Assembly: GCA_013214425.1 (NCBI GenBank)
Contig: JABSPN010000038.1
Span: 1 to 13,336 of the forward strand
DNA length: 13,336 nt
From: Flavobacteriaceae bacterium
Lineage (GTDB): Bacteria; Bacteroidota; Bacteroidia; Flavobacteriales; Flavobacteriaceae
Direction: 5' to 3'
Shown piece by piece: positions 7,341 to 13,336 of the stretch. Position 1 is the stretch's first letter; each line of letters opens with the position of its first letter. The notes below the pieces were generated by a model that saw only the letters and a program-made list of their open reading frames with translations, was not told where the DNA came from and did not search any database. Position numbers and translations under genes: made by a program.

Positions 7341-7817
7341 TTATGAAATCTTATTCCTCCATCCTCTCTTTTCAAATGACCTAATATTTTCACAAGTCTT
7401 AATTGAAATCAGATATTTTGATAAGTTGATCAACTCTTGATCATTCTGATCACCTTCATAGGGAACTACATAAATAGCATTACCGTAATTATTCCTAGTC
7501 TTTTCAGGAGAATCATATGATAATCATTCTTTCTATTCGATAGGCTCGATTCTTCAATTTTTTAAGTTGCTTTTCACAGTAATAATTATCTAATTGATAG
7601 TCTCTTTTTAGTGTGCAACGAGTCCTGCCCTAAACAAACTTAAAAACAACATTTAATGGCTTTATCCTCTCAACTATCTCTTCAACCTATTGGTCATCTA
7701 ACGATGACCAAATAGCTAAATCAAAATGACTATTCATTTCTATCAAAAACTCAACATATGAAACGCTACAGTTAACGTTATGGTGATGCCATTAAAGAAA
7801 ATCTCTAAATAATTGCA
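7341..7817 (-). pseudogene. Decayed NIF/CTD-phosphatase-like HAD gene (5' truncated, stops and frameshifts)
   Basis: No open gene exists in this stretch, but leftward translation gives three consecutive blocks of one protein. Block 1 (about 7770-7802) reads IFFNGITITLTV. After a frameshift near 7759-7770, block 2 (7761 down to 7513) includes SYVEFLIEMNSHFDLAIWSS, then VEEIVERIKPLNVVFKFV, then GRTRCTLKRDYQLDNYY and CEKQLKKLKNRAYRIERM. Two TAG stops interrupt it at 7687-7689 and 7630-7632; the second sits where the family has Trp (FVWGR), so it is probably TGG changed to TAG. A one-base shift near 7513-7520 then joins block 3, DSPEKTRNNYGNAIYVVPYEG to QELINLSKYL and FEKRGWRNKIS, stop at 7341. 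DLAIWSS, CT..RDY, DSPEKTRNNYGNA and the final acidic segment are NIF (PF03031-type) features. The catalytic DxDxT N-terminus is missing. It should yield no active phosphatase. Confidence 0.82.
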
Positions 7818-7824
7818 ACCCTGA

Positions 7825-8265
7825 TTAGGGAATTAAATCCAATATAAACTGAAAGTCGTCCATATTATGGTAAATTATAATTACCCCAGCTGACAATACT
7901 GCTAACCCTACTACTAGTAACAATATTGCCATATACTTCGTTTGAATATTATTTGTTAATAACACTTTATAACGACCATTCTCATGCAAATACATAATAT
8001 CAATAGCGTCATTAACTTTTCTATCAAATGGTGAGATTATAATTTTCTCATCGACTTCTTCTCCCCGTTTATTGGTAAACCGTAAAATCGGATAATAGAC
8101 AGTTTTTTTATAGCCTCGAGAAGTTTTGAATTGTTCTGGAACAAAGTTAACTACCACTGCTTTTGTTCTTATTCCATACAGCTTAATCATTCTCATTCTT
8201 TTAAACATTATAATTGCAGGAATCAAAAAGGCTAATGCACCTGTTATAAAAATAAGTCCTTCCAT
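7825..8265 (-). CDS. Small membrane protein, DUF3592-like
   Basis: A 146-residue protein with two hydrophobic helices: residues about 3-20 (LIFITGALAFLIPAIIMF) and 111-133 (MAILLLVVGLAVLSAGVIII). They flank a soluble beta-rich middle, with TKAVVVNFVPEQ, YYPILRFTNKRGEEVDEK and DIMYLHENGRYKVL in order. A YYP-x-RFT segment followed by a VxVxYxxxNP-like stretch between two helices is the layout of DUF3592 proteins; here the last part is DIMYLHENGRY. The function is unknown. The start at 8265 gives a full first membrane helix. A TAACTTTG box at 8280-8287 could be its promoter, with a very short leader. The decayed HAD gene begins right at its stop codon, so the two may once have formed one transcription unit. 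Confidence 0.75.
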   Translation of the reverse strand: MEGLIFITGALAFLIPAIIMFKRMRMIKLYGIRTKAVVVNFVPEQFKTSRGYKKTVYYPILRFTNKRGEEVDEKIIISPFDRKVNDAIDIMYLHENGRYKVLLTNNIQTKYMAILLLVVGLAVLSAGVIIIYHNMDDFQFILDLIP

Positions 8266-8279
8266 ATTTTTCCTTTTCT

Positions 8280-8287
8280 CAAAGTTA
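8280..8287 (-). promoter_or_regulatory. Candidate -7 box (TAACTTTG) for the DUF3592-like gene
   Basis: Read leftward, TAACTTTG fits TAnnTTTG and sits 14 nt before the ATG at 8265, which would leave a leader of under 10 nt. It lies 21 nt from an opposite-facing box at 8309-8316. Confidence 0.3.
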
Positions 8288-8308
8288 AACTTATTTCTGA
8301 AGAACTAG

Positions 8309-8316
8309 TATTTTTG
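8309..8316 (+). promoter_or_regulatory. Candidate -7 box (TATTTTTG) for the tRNA methyltransferase gene
   Basis: TATTTTTG fits TAnnTTTG. It predicts transcription from about 8322, upstream of the conserved coding stretch starting at 8341. This matters for the start question of this gene: the transcript would include the extra N-terminal codons. Confidence 0.4.
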
Positions 8317-8340
8317 TCTTGACAGTATACAAATAATTAA

Positions 8341-9087
8341 ATCATCGGAACACAACCATTTCAATTTAAAGAATTCAAAGTCGCTCAAGACAAATGTGCT
8401 ATGAAAATTGGCACAGACGGAGTGCTATTAGGAGCTTGGGCAAACCTCGAACATCAACCCTTTTCAATTCTAGATATTGGAGCCGGCACTGGAGTAGTCG
8501 CACTAATGCTAGCCCAACGTAGCCATGCTGAAGTAGTTGATGCATTAGAAATTGATGATGAGGCTTATGAACAAGCTTCAGAAAACTTTGAAGCTTCTCC
8601 CTGGAATGATCGCTTGTTTTGTTACCATGCTGGTTTTTTAGAATTTGTTCAAGAAATCGATGATGAATACGATTTGATTGTTAGTAACCCTCCTTTTTTT
8701 AACCCCTCCCTGTCTACGTCATCTCTTCAAAAGAGTGAGAATTCTATTTCTAAAGCAAGAGAAATGGCAAGATTCAATGACGCCTTACCTTTTGAACATT
8801 TACTAGCAGGGACAGCCAACTTATTATCACGAGAAGGAAAAGCCTGTTTTATCATCCCTTTTCAGGAGGAACAGAAATTTTTATTTATAGCTGCAGCGGT
8901 AGGGTTATTTCCGAATAAAATTACGCATGTAAAAGGAACTCCAACTTCAGAAATTAAGCGAAGTTTACTGGAACTTTCTTTTACAAGAAGTGATGTTTTT
9001 AACACAGAGTTGGTAATTGAAACAGATCGTCATGTATACACTCCTGAATATGTGGGTTTAACCAAAGATTTTTACCTGAAAATGTAA
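8341..9087 (+). CDS. trmN6: TrmN6-type tRNA1(Val) (adenine37-N6)-methyltransferase, start codon unclear
   Basis: A class I SAM-dependent methyltransferase of the YfiC/TrmN6 group, which methylates N6 of A37 in tRNA1(Val) in E. coli. Motifs, numbered from the ATG at 8401: KIGTDGVLLGAWA (2-14), SAM-binding ILDIGAGTGVVALML (23-37), acidic E50, and the amino-methyltransferase motif NPPFF (96-100). From 8401 the protein is 228 residues. Family members begin about 15-20 residues earlier, and the upstream codons 8356-8400 translate in frame to PFQFKEFKVAQDKCA, a good family N-terminus. The frame is open back to a TAA at 8338-8340 but holds no ATG, GTG or TTG. Translation may begin at ATC (8341 or 8344), or at 8401 with a shortened N-terminus, or the start may be mutated. 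I give the longest frame. Enzyme family call is firm; the start is not. Confidence 0.85.
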   Translation: MIGTQPFQFKEFKVAQDKCAMKIGTDGVLLGAWANLEHQPFSILDIGAGTGVVALMLAQRSHAEVVDALEIDDEAYEQASENFEASPWNDRLFCYHAGFLEFVQEIDDEYDLIVSNPPFFNPSLSTSSLQKSENSISKAREMARFNDALPFEHLLAGTANLLSREGKACFIIPFQEEQKFLFIAAAVGLFPNKITHVKGTPTSEIKRSLLELSFTRSDVFNTELVIETDRHVYTPEYVGLTKDFYLKM

Positions 9088-9102
9088 CATTTGACTATTT
9101 GA

Positions 9103-9126
9103 TTGTTTCAATAATTAGTACATTTG
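9103..9126 (+). promoter_or_regulatory. Promoter of the acyl-CoA dehydrogenase gene
   Basis: TACATTTG at 9119-9126 is an exact TAnnTTTG -7 box followed by CC. Upstream TTGs at 9099-9101 (17-nt spacer) and 9103-9105 (13-nt spacer) are candidates for the -33 element; the first has the better spacing. Predicted transcription start is near 9132. This decides the start of the following gene as 9168 rather than 9099. Confidence 0.65.
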
Positions 9127-9167
9127 CCCTAAATACAATAGTTAAGGTTTCTAAACAATTCAAAACC

Positions 9168-10346
9168 ATGAAACAAGATTTATTCCAAGCCCCAGATTAT
9201 TATCAATTAGATGATTTATTATCTGAAGAACACAAACTTGTTAGAGACGCTGCCCGTGAGTGGGTAAAAAGAGATGTCTCTCCAATTATAGAAGATTATG
9301 CTCAAAAAGCAGAATTCCCAACTTCAATCATTAGCGGATTAGCAGAAATTGGTGCATTCGGACCGTATATTCCTGAAGAATATGGTGGTGCTGGATTAGA
9401 TCAAATTTCTTACGGATTAATCATGCAGGAAATTGAAAGAGGAGATTCTGGGGTACGTTCTACTGCTTCTGTACAATCATCTTTAGTAATGTATCCTATA
9501 TGGAAATACGGAACTGAAGAGCAACGTAAAAAATATCTTCCTAAATTAGCTTCTGGAGAGTGGATTGGTTGTTTTGGTTTAACAGAGCCTGATCACGGAT
9601 CAAATCCCGGAGGAATGGTAACCAACTACAAAGATATGGGTGACCACTATCTTTTAAATGGTGCTAAAATGTGGATCTCAAACGCACCATTTGCTCAAAT
9701 AGCAGTAGTATGGGCTAAAAATGAAGAAGGAAGAATTCATGGATTAATCGTTGAAAGAGGAATGGAAGGTTTTTCTACTCCTGAAACGCATGGAAAATGG
9801 TCTTTAAGAGCTTCAGCTACTGGAGAACTAATTTTCGATAATGTAAAAGTTCCTAAAGAAAATTTATTACCAAATAAAACCGGACTTGGCGCACCACTTG
9901 GATGTTTAGATTCTGCTCGTTATGGAATTGCATGGGGAGCTATTGGAGCAGCAATGGACTGTTACGATACAGCTTTACGTTATGCTAAAGAACGTATTCA
10001 GTTTGGTAAGCCAATTGGAGCTTTCCAATTACAACAAAAGAAATTAGCTGAAATGATTACAGAAATCACTAAAGCACAATTATTAACTTGGCGTTTAGGT
10101 GTATTACGTAATGAAGGAAAAGCTACTTCTGCTCAGATTTCTATGGCCAAAAGAAATAATGTGGCTATGGCGAAAGAAATTTGTAGTGAAGCCAGACAAA
10201 TGTTAGGAGGAATGGGTATTACTGGTGAATATTCTATCATGAGACATATGATGAATTTAGAATCTGTAATTACTTATGAAGGTACGCACGACATCCACTT
10301 ATTAATTACTGGATTAGACGTTACTGGATTAAACGCTTTTAAATAA
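9168..10346 (+). CDS. Acyl-CoA dehydrogenase, glutaryl-CoA dehydrogenase-like
   Basis: A 392-residue cytosolic FAD enzyme. In glutaryl-CoA dehydrogenases the reaction is oxidative decarboxylation of glutaryl-CoA to crotonyl-CoA in lysine and tryptophan breakdown, passing electrons to ETF. Features in order: YIPEEYGGAGLD (67-78), VRSTASVQSSLVMYPI (96-111), CFGLTEPDHGSNPGG (135-149), MWISNAPFAQIAVVWAK (168-184), LRASATG (213-219), GCLDSARYGIAWGAIGA (245-261), ERIQFGKPI, RQMLGGMGI and TYEGTHDIH (369-377). E371 is the expected catalytic base, and R97 matches the arginine that binds the glutaryl carboxylate in the human enzyme. The RSxxSVQSSLVM and CLxxARYGIAWG blocks favour glutaryl-CoA over short-chain substrates. 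The frame is open to an ATG at 9099, but the promoter box lies inside that extension, so 9168 (MKQDLFQAPDYY) is the start. Single-gene unit with its own terminator. Confidence 0.9.
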   Translation: MKQDLFQAPDYYQLDDLLSEEHKLVRDAAREWVKRDVSPIIEDYAQKAEFPTSIISGLAEIGAFGPYIPEEYGGAGLDQISYGLIMQEIERGDSGVRSTASVQSSLVMYPIWKYGTEEQRKKYLPKLASGEWIGCFGLTEPDHGSNPGGMVTNYKDMGDHYLLNGAKMWISNAPFAQIAVVWAKNEEGRIHGLIVERGMEGFSTPETHGKWSLRASATGELIFDNVKVPKENLLPNKTGLGAPLGCLDSARYGIAWGAIGAAMDCYDTALRYAKERIQFGKPIGAFQLQQKKLAEMITEITKAQLLTWRLGVLRNEGKATSAQISMAKRNNVAMAKEICSEARQMLGGMGITGEYSIMRHMMNLESVITYEGTHDIHLLITGLDVTGLNAFK

Positions 10347-10368
10347 AAAGGAATTTACTTCATAAATA

Positions 10369-10398
10369 AAAAAGGAGATGCTTGAGCATCTCCTTTTT
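10369..10398 (+). terminator. Rho-independent terminator after the acyl-CoA dehydrogenase
   Basis: A perfect 13-bp stem (AAAAAGGAGATGC / GCATCTCCTTTTT) with loop TTGA starts 22 nt after the stop codon and continues into CTTTTT. Confidence 0.9.
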
Positions 10399-10419
10399 CT
10401 TTTTAACAGCTTTATCCTA

Positions 10420-10448
10420 TTGATATTGTTGCTTTTTCGTTAACTTTA
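10420..10448 (+). promoter_or_regulatory. Possible promoter of the MbnP/MbnH-like operon
   Basis: TTG at 10420-10422 and TAACTTTA at 10441-10448 are separated by 18 nt. The -7 box differs from TAnnTTTG only in its last base. It would give a leader of about 40 nt before 10493. I see no obvious metal-regulator operator. Confidence 0.35.
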
Positions 10449-10492
10449 CAACTGTAACCCAATATCTATTAAACTAAAAAAACCTAAAGGCT

Positions 10493-11263
10493 ATGAAAAG
10501 GAAAAAGATTTTTTTGATAGGTATCCTGTCAATTGCTTTGTTATTTTCATGTAATAATGATGATAACAATAGTACAAACGGATCCCTTACCATAGAATTT
10601 GATAATGTTGTCTCCATGTCTGAAGACTTAACCTTAAATGTAGACGCGTTCACTAATTCCAGTGATGAAACCATTAACATTTCAGAGTTAAAATACATCA
10701 TTAGTAACATCGTATTAATCGATGAAAATGGTGGTGAATTTGTATACCCTAAAGCCGATAGTTATCGTGTGGTGAATGAACTTGATAATGCGAGTAGAAC
10801 TATCACGTTAAACAATATCCCTTATCGTAATTATACACAAGTAAGATTTGGTTTAGGTGTCGATCCCACTCAATATCCGTTAGATCAATTACAAAACTTT
10901 ATCCCTCAAGCTGAGGAAACTGATATGCTTTGGGCATGGGCTGCTGGTTATAAATTTATCAAGTTTGAAGGAAATTATACTCCAAATGGAGGAACTGAAG
11001 CTCCTTTTATCTATCATGTAGGAAGTCATGGAACAAATCAGGACAATTATAAGGTTGTAACATTAAATCTACCCGGAACGGCTAGAGTAGATGCAGAAAC
11101 CACGCCATTTGTTCACATTATGGCGATGATTCCTCAGGTATTTGACGGAACAACAACAATAGATTTATCTTCCGCAGATAATGTACAGGTTGACCCTGTG
11201 AATGCTCCAATCATCTCAACAAATTTCAGCAATATATTTATGGCACATCATGTCGAAAATTAA
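10493..11263 (+). CDS. MbnP-like copper-binding lipoprotein
   Basis: A 256-residue lipoprotein: signal peptide with lipobox LFSC, C20 lipidated, then an Asn/Asp-rich spacer, so it is anchored facing the periplasm. The body resembles the MbnP family (PF20243): SLTIEFDNVV (31-40), ELKYIISNIVLID (65-77), VRFGLGVD (117-124), then DMLWAWAAGYKFIKFEG (144-160) and FIYHVGSHG (172-180), and a last HH pair (252-253). In characterised MbnP proteins a partner di-haem enzyme oxidises a conserved tryptophan to kynurenine, needed for tight copper binding. W147 and W149 are the only candidates in the signature segment. H175, H179, H208, M145, M210 and M212 are possible metal ligands, by inference. The next gene is the predicted partner and overlaps by 14 bp. 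No methanobactin biosynthesis genes are seen, so a role in copper uptake or storage is inferred from the family. Confidence 0.85.
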   Translation: MKRKKIFLIGILSIALLFSCNNDDNNSTNGSLTIEFDNVVSMSEDLTLNVDAFTNSSDETINISELKYIISNIVLIDENGGEFVYPKADSYRVVNELDNASRTITLNNIPYRNYTQVRFGLGVDPTQYPLDQLQNFIPQAEETDMLWAWAAGYKFIKFEGNYTPNGGTEAPFIYHVGSHGTNQDNYKVVTLNLPGTARVDAETTPFVHIMAMIPQVFDGTTTIDLSSADNVQVDPVNAPIISTNFSNIFMAHHVEN

Positions 11264-12317
11264 ACTGATTACATATAGCCTATTTATTTTTTCTTTGCTG
11301 ATTAGCTGTAAAGATGATGATGGAGATTTAGAGCCTGTTCCTTTTCAAACAACACCTTTGGAAGTGACTATTCCTTCGAATTTTCCACCAATGACCTATC
11401 CTATAAGTCAGAATCCACCTACCGAGGAAGGTTTTGAGTTAGGAAGGCGTTTGTTTTATGAAGGAAGGCTTTCTAGTGATAATGTTATTTCTTGCGGATT
11501 TTGTCACATTCAACAATTTGCCTTTACGCACAATGATCATTTTGTAAGTCATGGTGCCGACGGAGCTGTGGGGACACGTAATGCCCCTCCTGTTCAAAAT
11601 ATGGCCTTTATGAATGACTTTAATGTGGATGGTGCCGCTGCTACTTTAGACATGCAACCCATTATACCGATTACTGGTTCTGCTGAAATGAACACATCGT
11701 TTACGGAGATTATAGCTAAATTATCTGATCACCCGGAATACCCAACTTTATTTGCCAAAGCCTTTGAAAACGGAGAAATTAATTCTGAAAACATCTTAAG
11801 GGCGTTATCGCAATTTCAGGTGATGATGGTTTCTGCTGAATCGAAATACGACAAGGTTTTACGAGGTGAAGGAAATGTCACATTAACTGCTATTGAGAAC
11901 CAAGGAAGGGATATTTACGACAATAAATGTGCTAGTTGTCATTCAGGAGTACTCTTAACAGATCAGTCCTATAGAAGCAATGGTTTACCTGTAGATCCTC
12001 AATACAATGACATAGGAAGAGAGCGTGTTACTGGGTTGACTTCTGATCGCTATAAGTTCAAAGTATCCAGCTTAAAGAATATCGAATTTACTGGGCCTTA
12101 CATGCACGATGGTCGTTTCTGGACTTTAGAAGACGTACTGGATCATTATTCTGATGGTATGGTGAATGAAGGGGGCACTTTAGACCCTCAATTTATTCAA
12201 AATGATGGGAGTTTAGGGATTCCTCTAACTGCAGATGATAAAACAGCTTTGATTGCTTTCATGCGAACACTATCTGACACTGATTTTATTTTTGACTCAC
12301 GTTTTTCTGAATTTTAA
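11250..12317 (+). CDS. MbnH/MauG-like di-haem cytochrome c peroxidase family lipoprotein
   Basis: A 355-residue periplasm-facing lipoprotein (lipobox LISC, C20). It binds two c-type haems at CGFCH (82-86) and CASCH (227-231). GTRNAPPVQNMAF (108-120), LRALSQFQVMMVS (183-195), KVSSLKNIEFTGPYMHDGRF (271-290) and TLEDVLDHY (292-300) are standard for the bacterial di-haem peroxidase/MauG superfamily. By eye, Y300 falls at the position that is Met in peroxidases and Tyr in MauG, favouring an oxidising MauG/MbnH role over H2O2 detoxification. V126 in FNVDGAAATL occupies the place of the usual WDGR tryptophan. Expected partner: the upstream MbnP-like protein. The frame extends to an ATG at 11202, but only the ATG at 11250 gives a proper signal peptide (MSKIKLITYSLFIF). 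It overlaps the upstream gene by 14 bp, suggesting translational coupling. Confidence 0.86.
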   Translation: MSKIKLITYSLFIFSLLISCKDDDGDLEPVPFQTTPLEVTIPSNFPPMTYPISQNPPTEEGFELGRRLFYEGRLSSDNVISCGFCHIQQFAFTHNDHFVSHGADGAVGTRNAPPVQNMAFMNDFNVDGAAATLDMQPIIPITGSAEMNTSFTEIIAKLSDHPEYPTLFAKAFENGEINSENILRALSQFQVMMVSAESKYDKVLRGEGNVTLTAIENQGRDIYDNKCASCHSGVLLTDQSYRSNGLPVDPQYNDIGRERVTGLTSDRYKFKVSSLKNIEFTGPYMHDGRFWTLEDVLDHYSDGMVNEGGTLDPQFIQNDGSLGIPLTADDKTALIAFMRTLSDTDFIFDSRFSEF

Positions 12318-12356
12318 TTTTTATTTTTAATCCATCAATCAAAAATAAGACTAAGT

Positions 12357-13250
12357 ATGTCTTCAGCATCAAGACTAACCAAAACGTATAAAAATGCCAA
12401 AATCGTTCCTATTAATGATTGTTCTAAGATCATTATGTTTAGCGATTGCCATAGAGGAGACAATAGTTTTGCAGACGACTTTGCGAATAATCGGAATATT
12501 TATTTTCATGCTTTAAGTCACTATTATGACAATGGCTATGTGTATTGCGAGTTAGGTGATGGAGATGAATTATGGGAAAACAAATCTTTTAAATCCCTCT
12601 TCAGAGCGCATAAAAACGTGTATTTATTGATGTCTAAATTTCATCAGGAGGGACGATTACACCTTATTTGGGGTAACCATGACATGGTCTACAAAAATCC
12701 CAAATACGTTAAAAAACACCTTTCTAGTTATACAGATCCAAAAACGGAGCAGGAAATCCCATTATTCCCAGATTTAGTTTATTCTGAAGGCGTTGTGTTG
12801 AAACATGAAACAACTGGAAAAGAAATATTTTTAGCTCATGGACACCAAGCTGATTGGTGGAATTACTTATTCTGGACATGGAGTAGATTTCTTGTTCGCA
12901 TTCTTTGGAAGCCTTTACAGATTATTGGAATTGCAGATCCTACGAGTCCGGCTAAGAATCATCGGGAATTGATTAAAATTGAAAAAAGGATCAAAAACTG
13001 GATACACGAAAATAATAATTTAATGACTGTTATTGGCCATACCCACCGCCCACGTTTTCCTAAAACCGGGGAGATACCCTTGTTCAATGATGGGAGTTGT
13101 GTACACCCTAGAAGTGTGACAGGAATAGAAATTAACGAAGGTGAAATTTCATTAATAAAGTGGTACACATCTATCAAGAAAGATGGCACTTTACAAATTG
13201 TCAAGACCACTTTAGAAGGGCCAAGAGAATTAGAAGGTTATCAGGTTTAA
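12357..13250 (+). CDS. Calcineurin-like metallophosphoesterase
   Basis: A 297-residue cytosolic two-metal phosphoesterase. The five metallophosphoesterase motifs appear in order: SDCHRGD (29-35; D30, H32), GDGDE (67-71; D68), GNHD (106-109), the HGHQ motif (161-164) and GHTHRP (227-232). The stretch WWNYLFWTWSRFLVRILWKP (167-186) is Trp-rich and may lie against the membrane surface. The extended C-terminus (FNDGSCVHP then TGIEINEGEISLIKWY) is typical of UDP-2,3-diacylglucosamine-hydrolase-like and related phosphatases, but the substrate cannot be assigned. It starts 39 nt after the di-haem protein gene with only a weak AT hairpin between them, so read-through from that operon is possible. Its stop codon overlaps the convergent NifU-like gene by 3 bp. 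Confidence 0.88.
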   Translation: MSSASRLTKTYKNAKIVPINDCSKIIMFSDCHRGDNSFADDFANNRNIYFHALSHYYDNGYVYCELGDGDELWENKSFKSLFRAHKNVYLLMSKFHQEGRLHLIWGNHDMVYKNPKYVKKHLSSYTDPKTEQEIPLFPDLVYSEGVVLKHETTGKEIFLAHGHQADWWNYLFWTWSRFLVRILWKPLQIIGIADPTSPAKNHRELIKIEKRIKNWIHENNNLMTVIGHTHRPRFPKTGEIPLFNDGSCVHPRSVTGIEINEGEISLIKWYTSIKKDGTLQIVKTTLEGPRELEGYQV

Positions 13251-13336
13251 GCTTCAACGTTGATTACTTCTTCGATTTGAGGCGCATACTTTTTGATCGT
13301 CATTTCAACTCCAGACTTTAACGTCATCTGGTTGAC
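13247..13336 (-). CDS. NifU-like iron-sulfur scaffold protein, C-terminal end only
   Basis: The last 29 residues and stop of a leftward gene that enters from the right edge. They read MTLKSGVEMTIKKYAPQIEE then VINVEA, the final helix and strand of the NifU C-terminal (Nfu) domain: the helix after the CxxC that normally ends in a TLKxGIE segment, followed by a VxxV strand. Proteins with this domain carry and deliver Fe-S clusters. The metal-binding CxxC motif would lie just outside the window, so function cannot be confirmed here. It converges on the metallophosphoesterase gene with a 3-bp overlap of stop codons and no terminator hairpin between them. Confidence 0.75.
   Translation of the reverse strand, partial: VNQMTLKSGVEMTIKKYAPQIEEVINVEA

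Noticed and set aside
9099..9167. Upstream ATG that would lengthen the acyl-CoA dehydrogenase by 23 residues
   Set aside because: The extension contains an exact TAnnTTTG promoter box (9119-9126) and does not resemble the family; MKQDLFQAPDYY at 9168 is a normal N-terminus.
10474..10710. Leftward open frame across the start of the MbnP-like gene
   Set aside because: It is antisense to a clear lipoprotein gene and shows no protein-like motif.
11202..11249. Upstream ATG for the di-haem protein
   Set aside because: It would put 16 polar/mixed residues before the lipoprotein signal peptide and lies deep within the MbnP-like gene; the ATG at 11250 gives a proper signal and lipobox.
12318..12356. 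Possible terminator between the di-haem gene and the phosphoesterase gene
   Set aside because: TTATTTTTAAT and ATCAAAAATAA can pair only through A-T pairs with a mismatch, too weak to call a terminator.
12959..13210. Leftward open frame inside the metallophosphoesterase gene
   Set aside because: It is antisense to the conserved GHTHRP region and has no recognisable feature of its own.
1..13336. Phage, transposon, CRISPR or defence system
   Set aside because: No integrase, transposase, repeat array, terminal inverted repeat or nuclease/toxin cluster was found on either strand; the tRNA-Ser is not followed by a duplicated tRNA end or an integrase.

Overview
The window is AT-rich chromosomal DNA from a member of the Bacteroidota, most likely a Flavobacteriaceae species. 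The signs are: TAnnTTTG-type -7 promoter boxes, starts without clear Shine-Dalgarno sequences, a tRNA gene that does not encode CCA, a ribosomal protein S16 with the long C-terminal tail of this phylum, a proofreading-exonuclease/DnaE fusion, and several lipoproteins with short Bacteroidota-style signal peptides. Most genes are housekeeping or ordinary accessory genes. I see no phage, IS element, CRISPR array or defence island.

Left part (1-3903): the 5' part of a DNA polymerase III alpha gene fused to an N-terminal DEDDh exonuclease runs leftward off the window. Beside it is a leftward lipoprotein gene with its own terminator. Divergent from that is the rightward pair rpsP-rimM (ribosomal protein S16 and ribosome maturation factor).

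Middle part (3892-8265): a leftward flavin amine oxidase meets rimM tail to tail on a shared 12-bp palindrome that encodes the same last three residues in both proteins. Then come tRNA-Ser(GGA) with a terminator and a secreted serine hydrolase (beta-lactamase fold + TPR + C-terminal domain) with a strong terminator. Next, a stretch that looks empty (7341-7817) is the decayed remnant of a NIF/CTD-phosphatase-like HAD gene, broken by two in-frame stops and two frameshifts and lacking its catalytic N-terminus. A small DUF3592-like membrane protein gene follows.

Right part (8341-13336): a TrmN6-type tRNA methyltransferase whose coding similarity extends upstream of its first ATG into a region with no normal start codon; a glutaryl-CoA-dehydrogenase-like acyl-CoA dehydrogenase; and a two-gene lipoprotein operon of an MbnP-like copper-binding protein overlapping an MbnH/MauG-like di-haem protein. 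In characterised MbnP/MbnH pairs the di-haem enzyme converts a tryptophan of its partner into kynurenine to make a copper site. Here the pair stands without visible methanobactin genes, and the di-haem protein appears to lack the usual inter-haem tryptophan. A calcineurin-like phosphoesterase follows, meeting the end of a leftward NifU-like gene that continues past the right edge.

The most interesting points are the MbnP/MbnH-like pair and its altered motif, the apparent non-AUG start of the tRNA methyltransferase, the NIF-phosphatase pseudogene, and the palindromic gene overlap.
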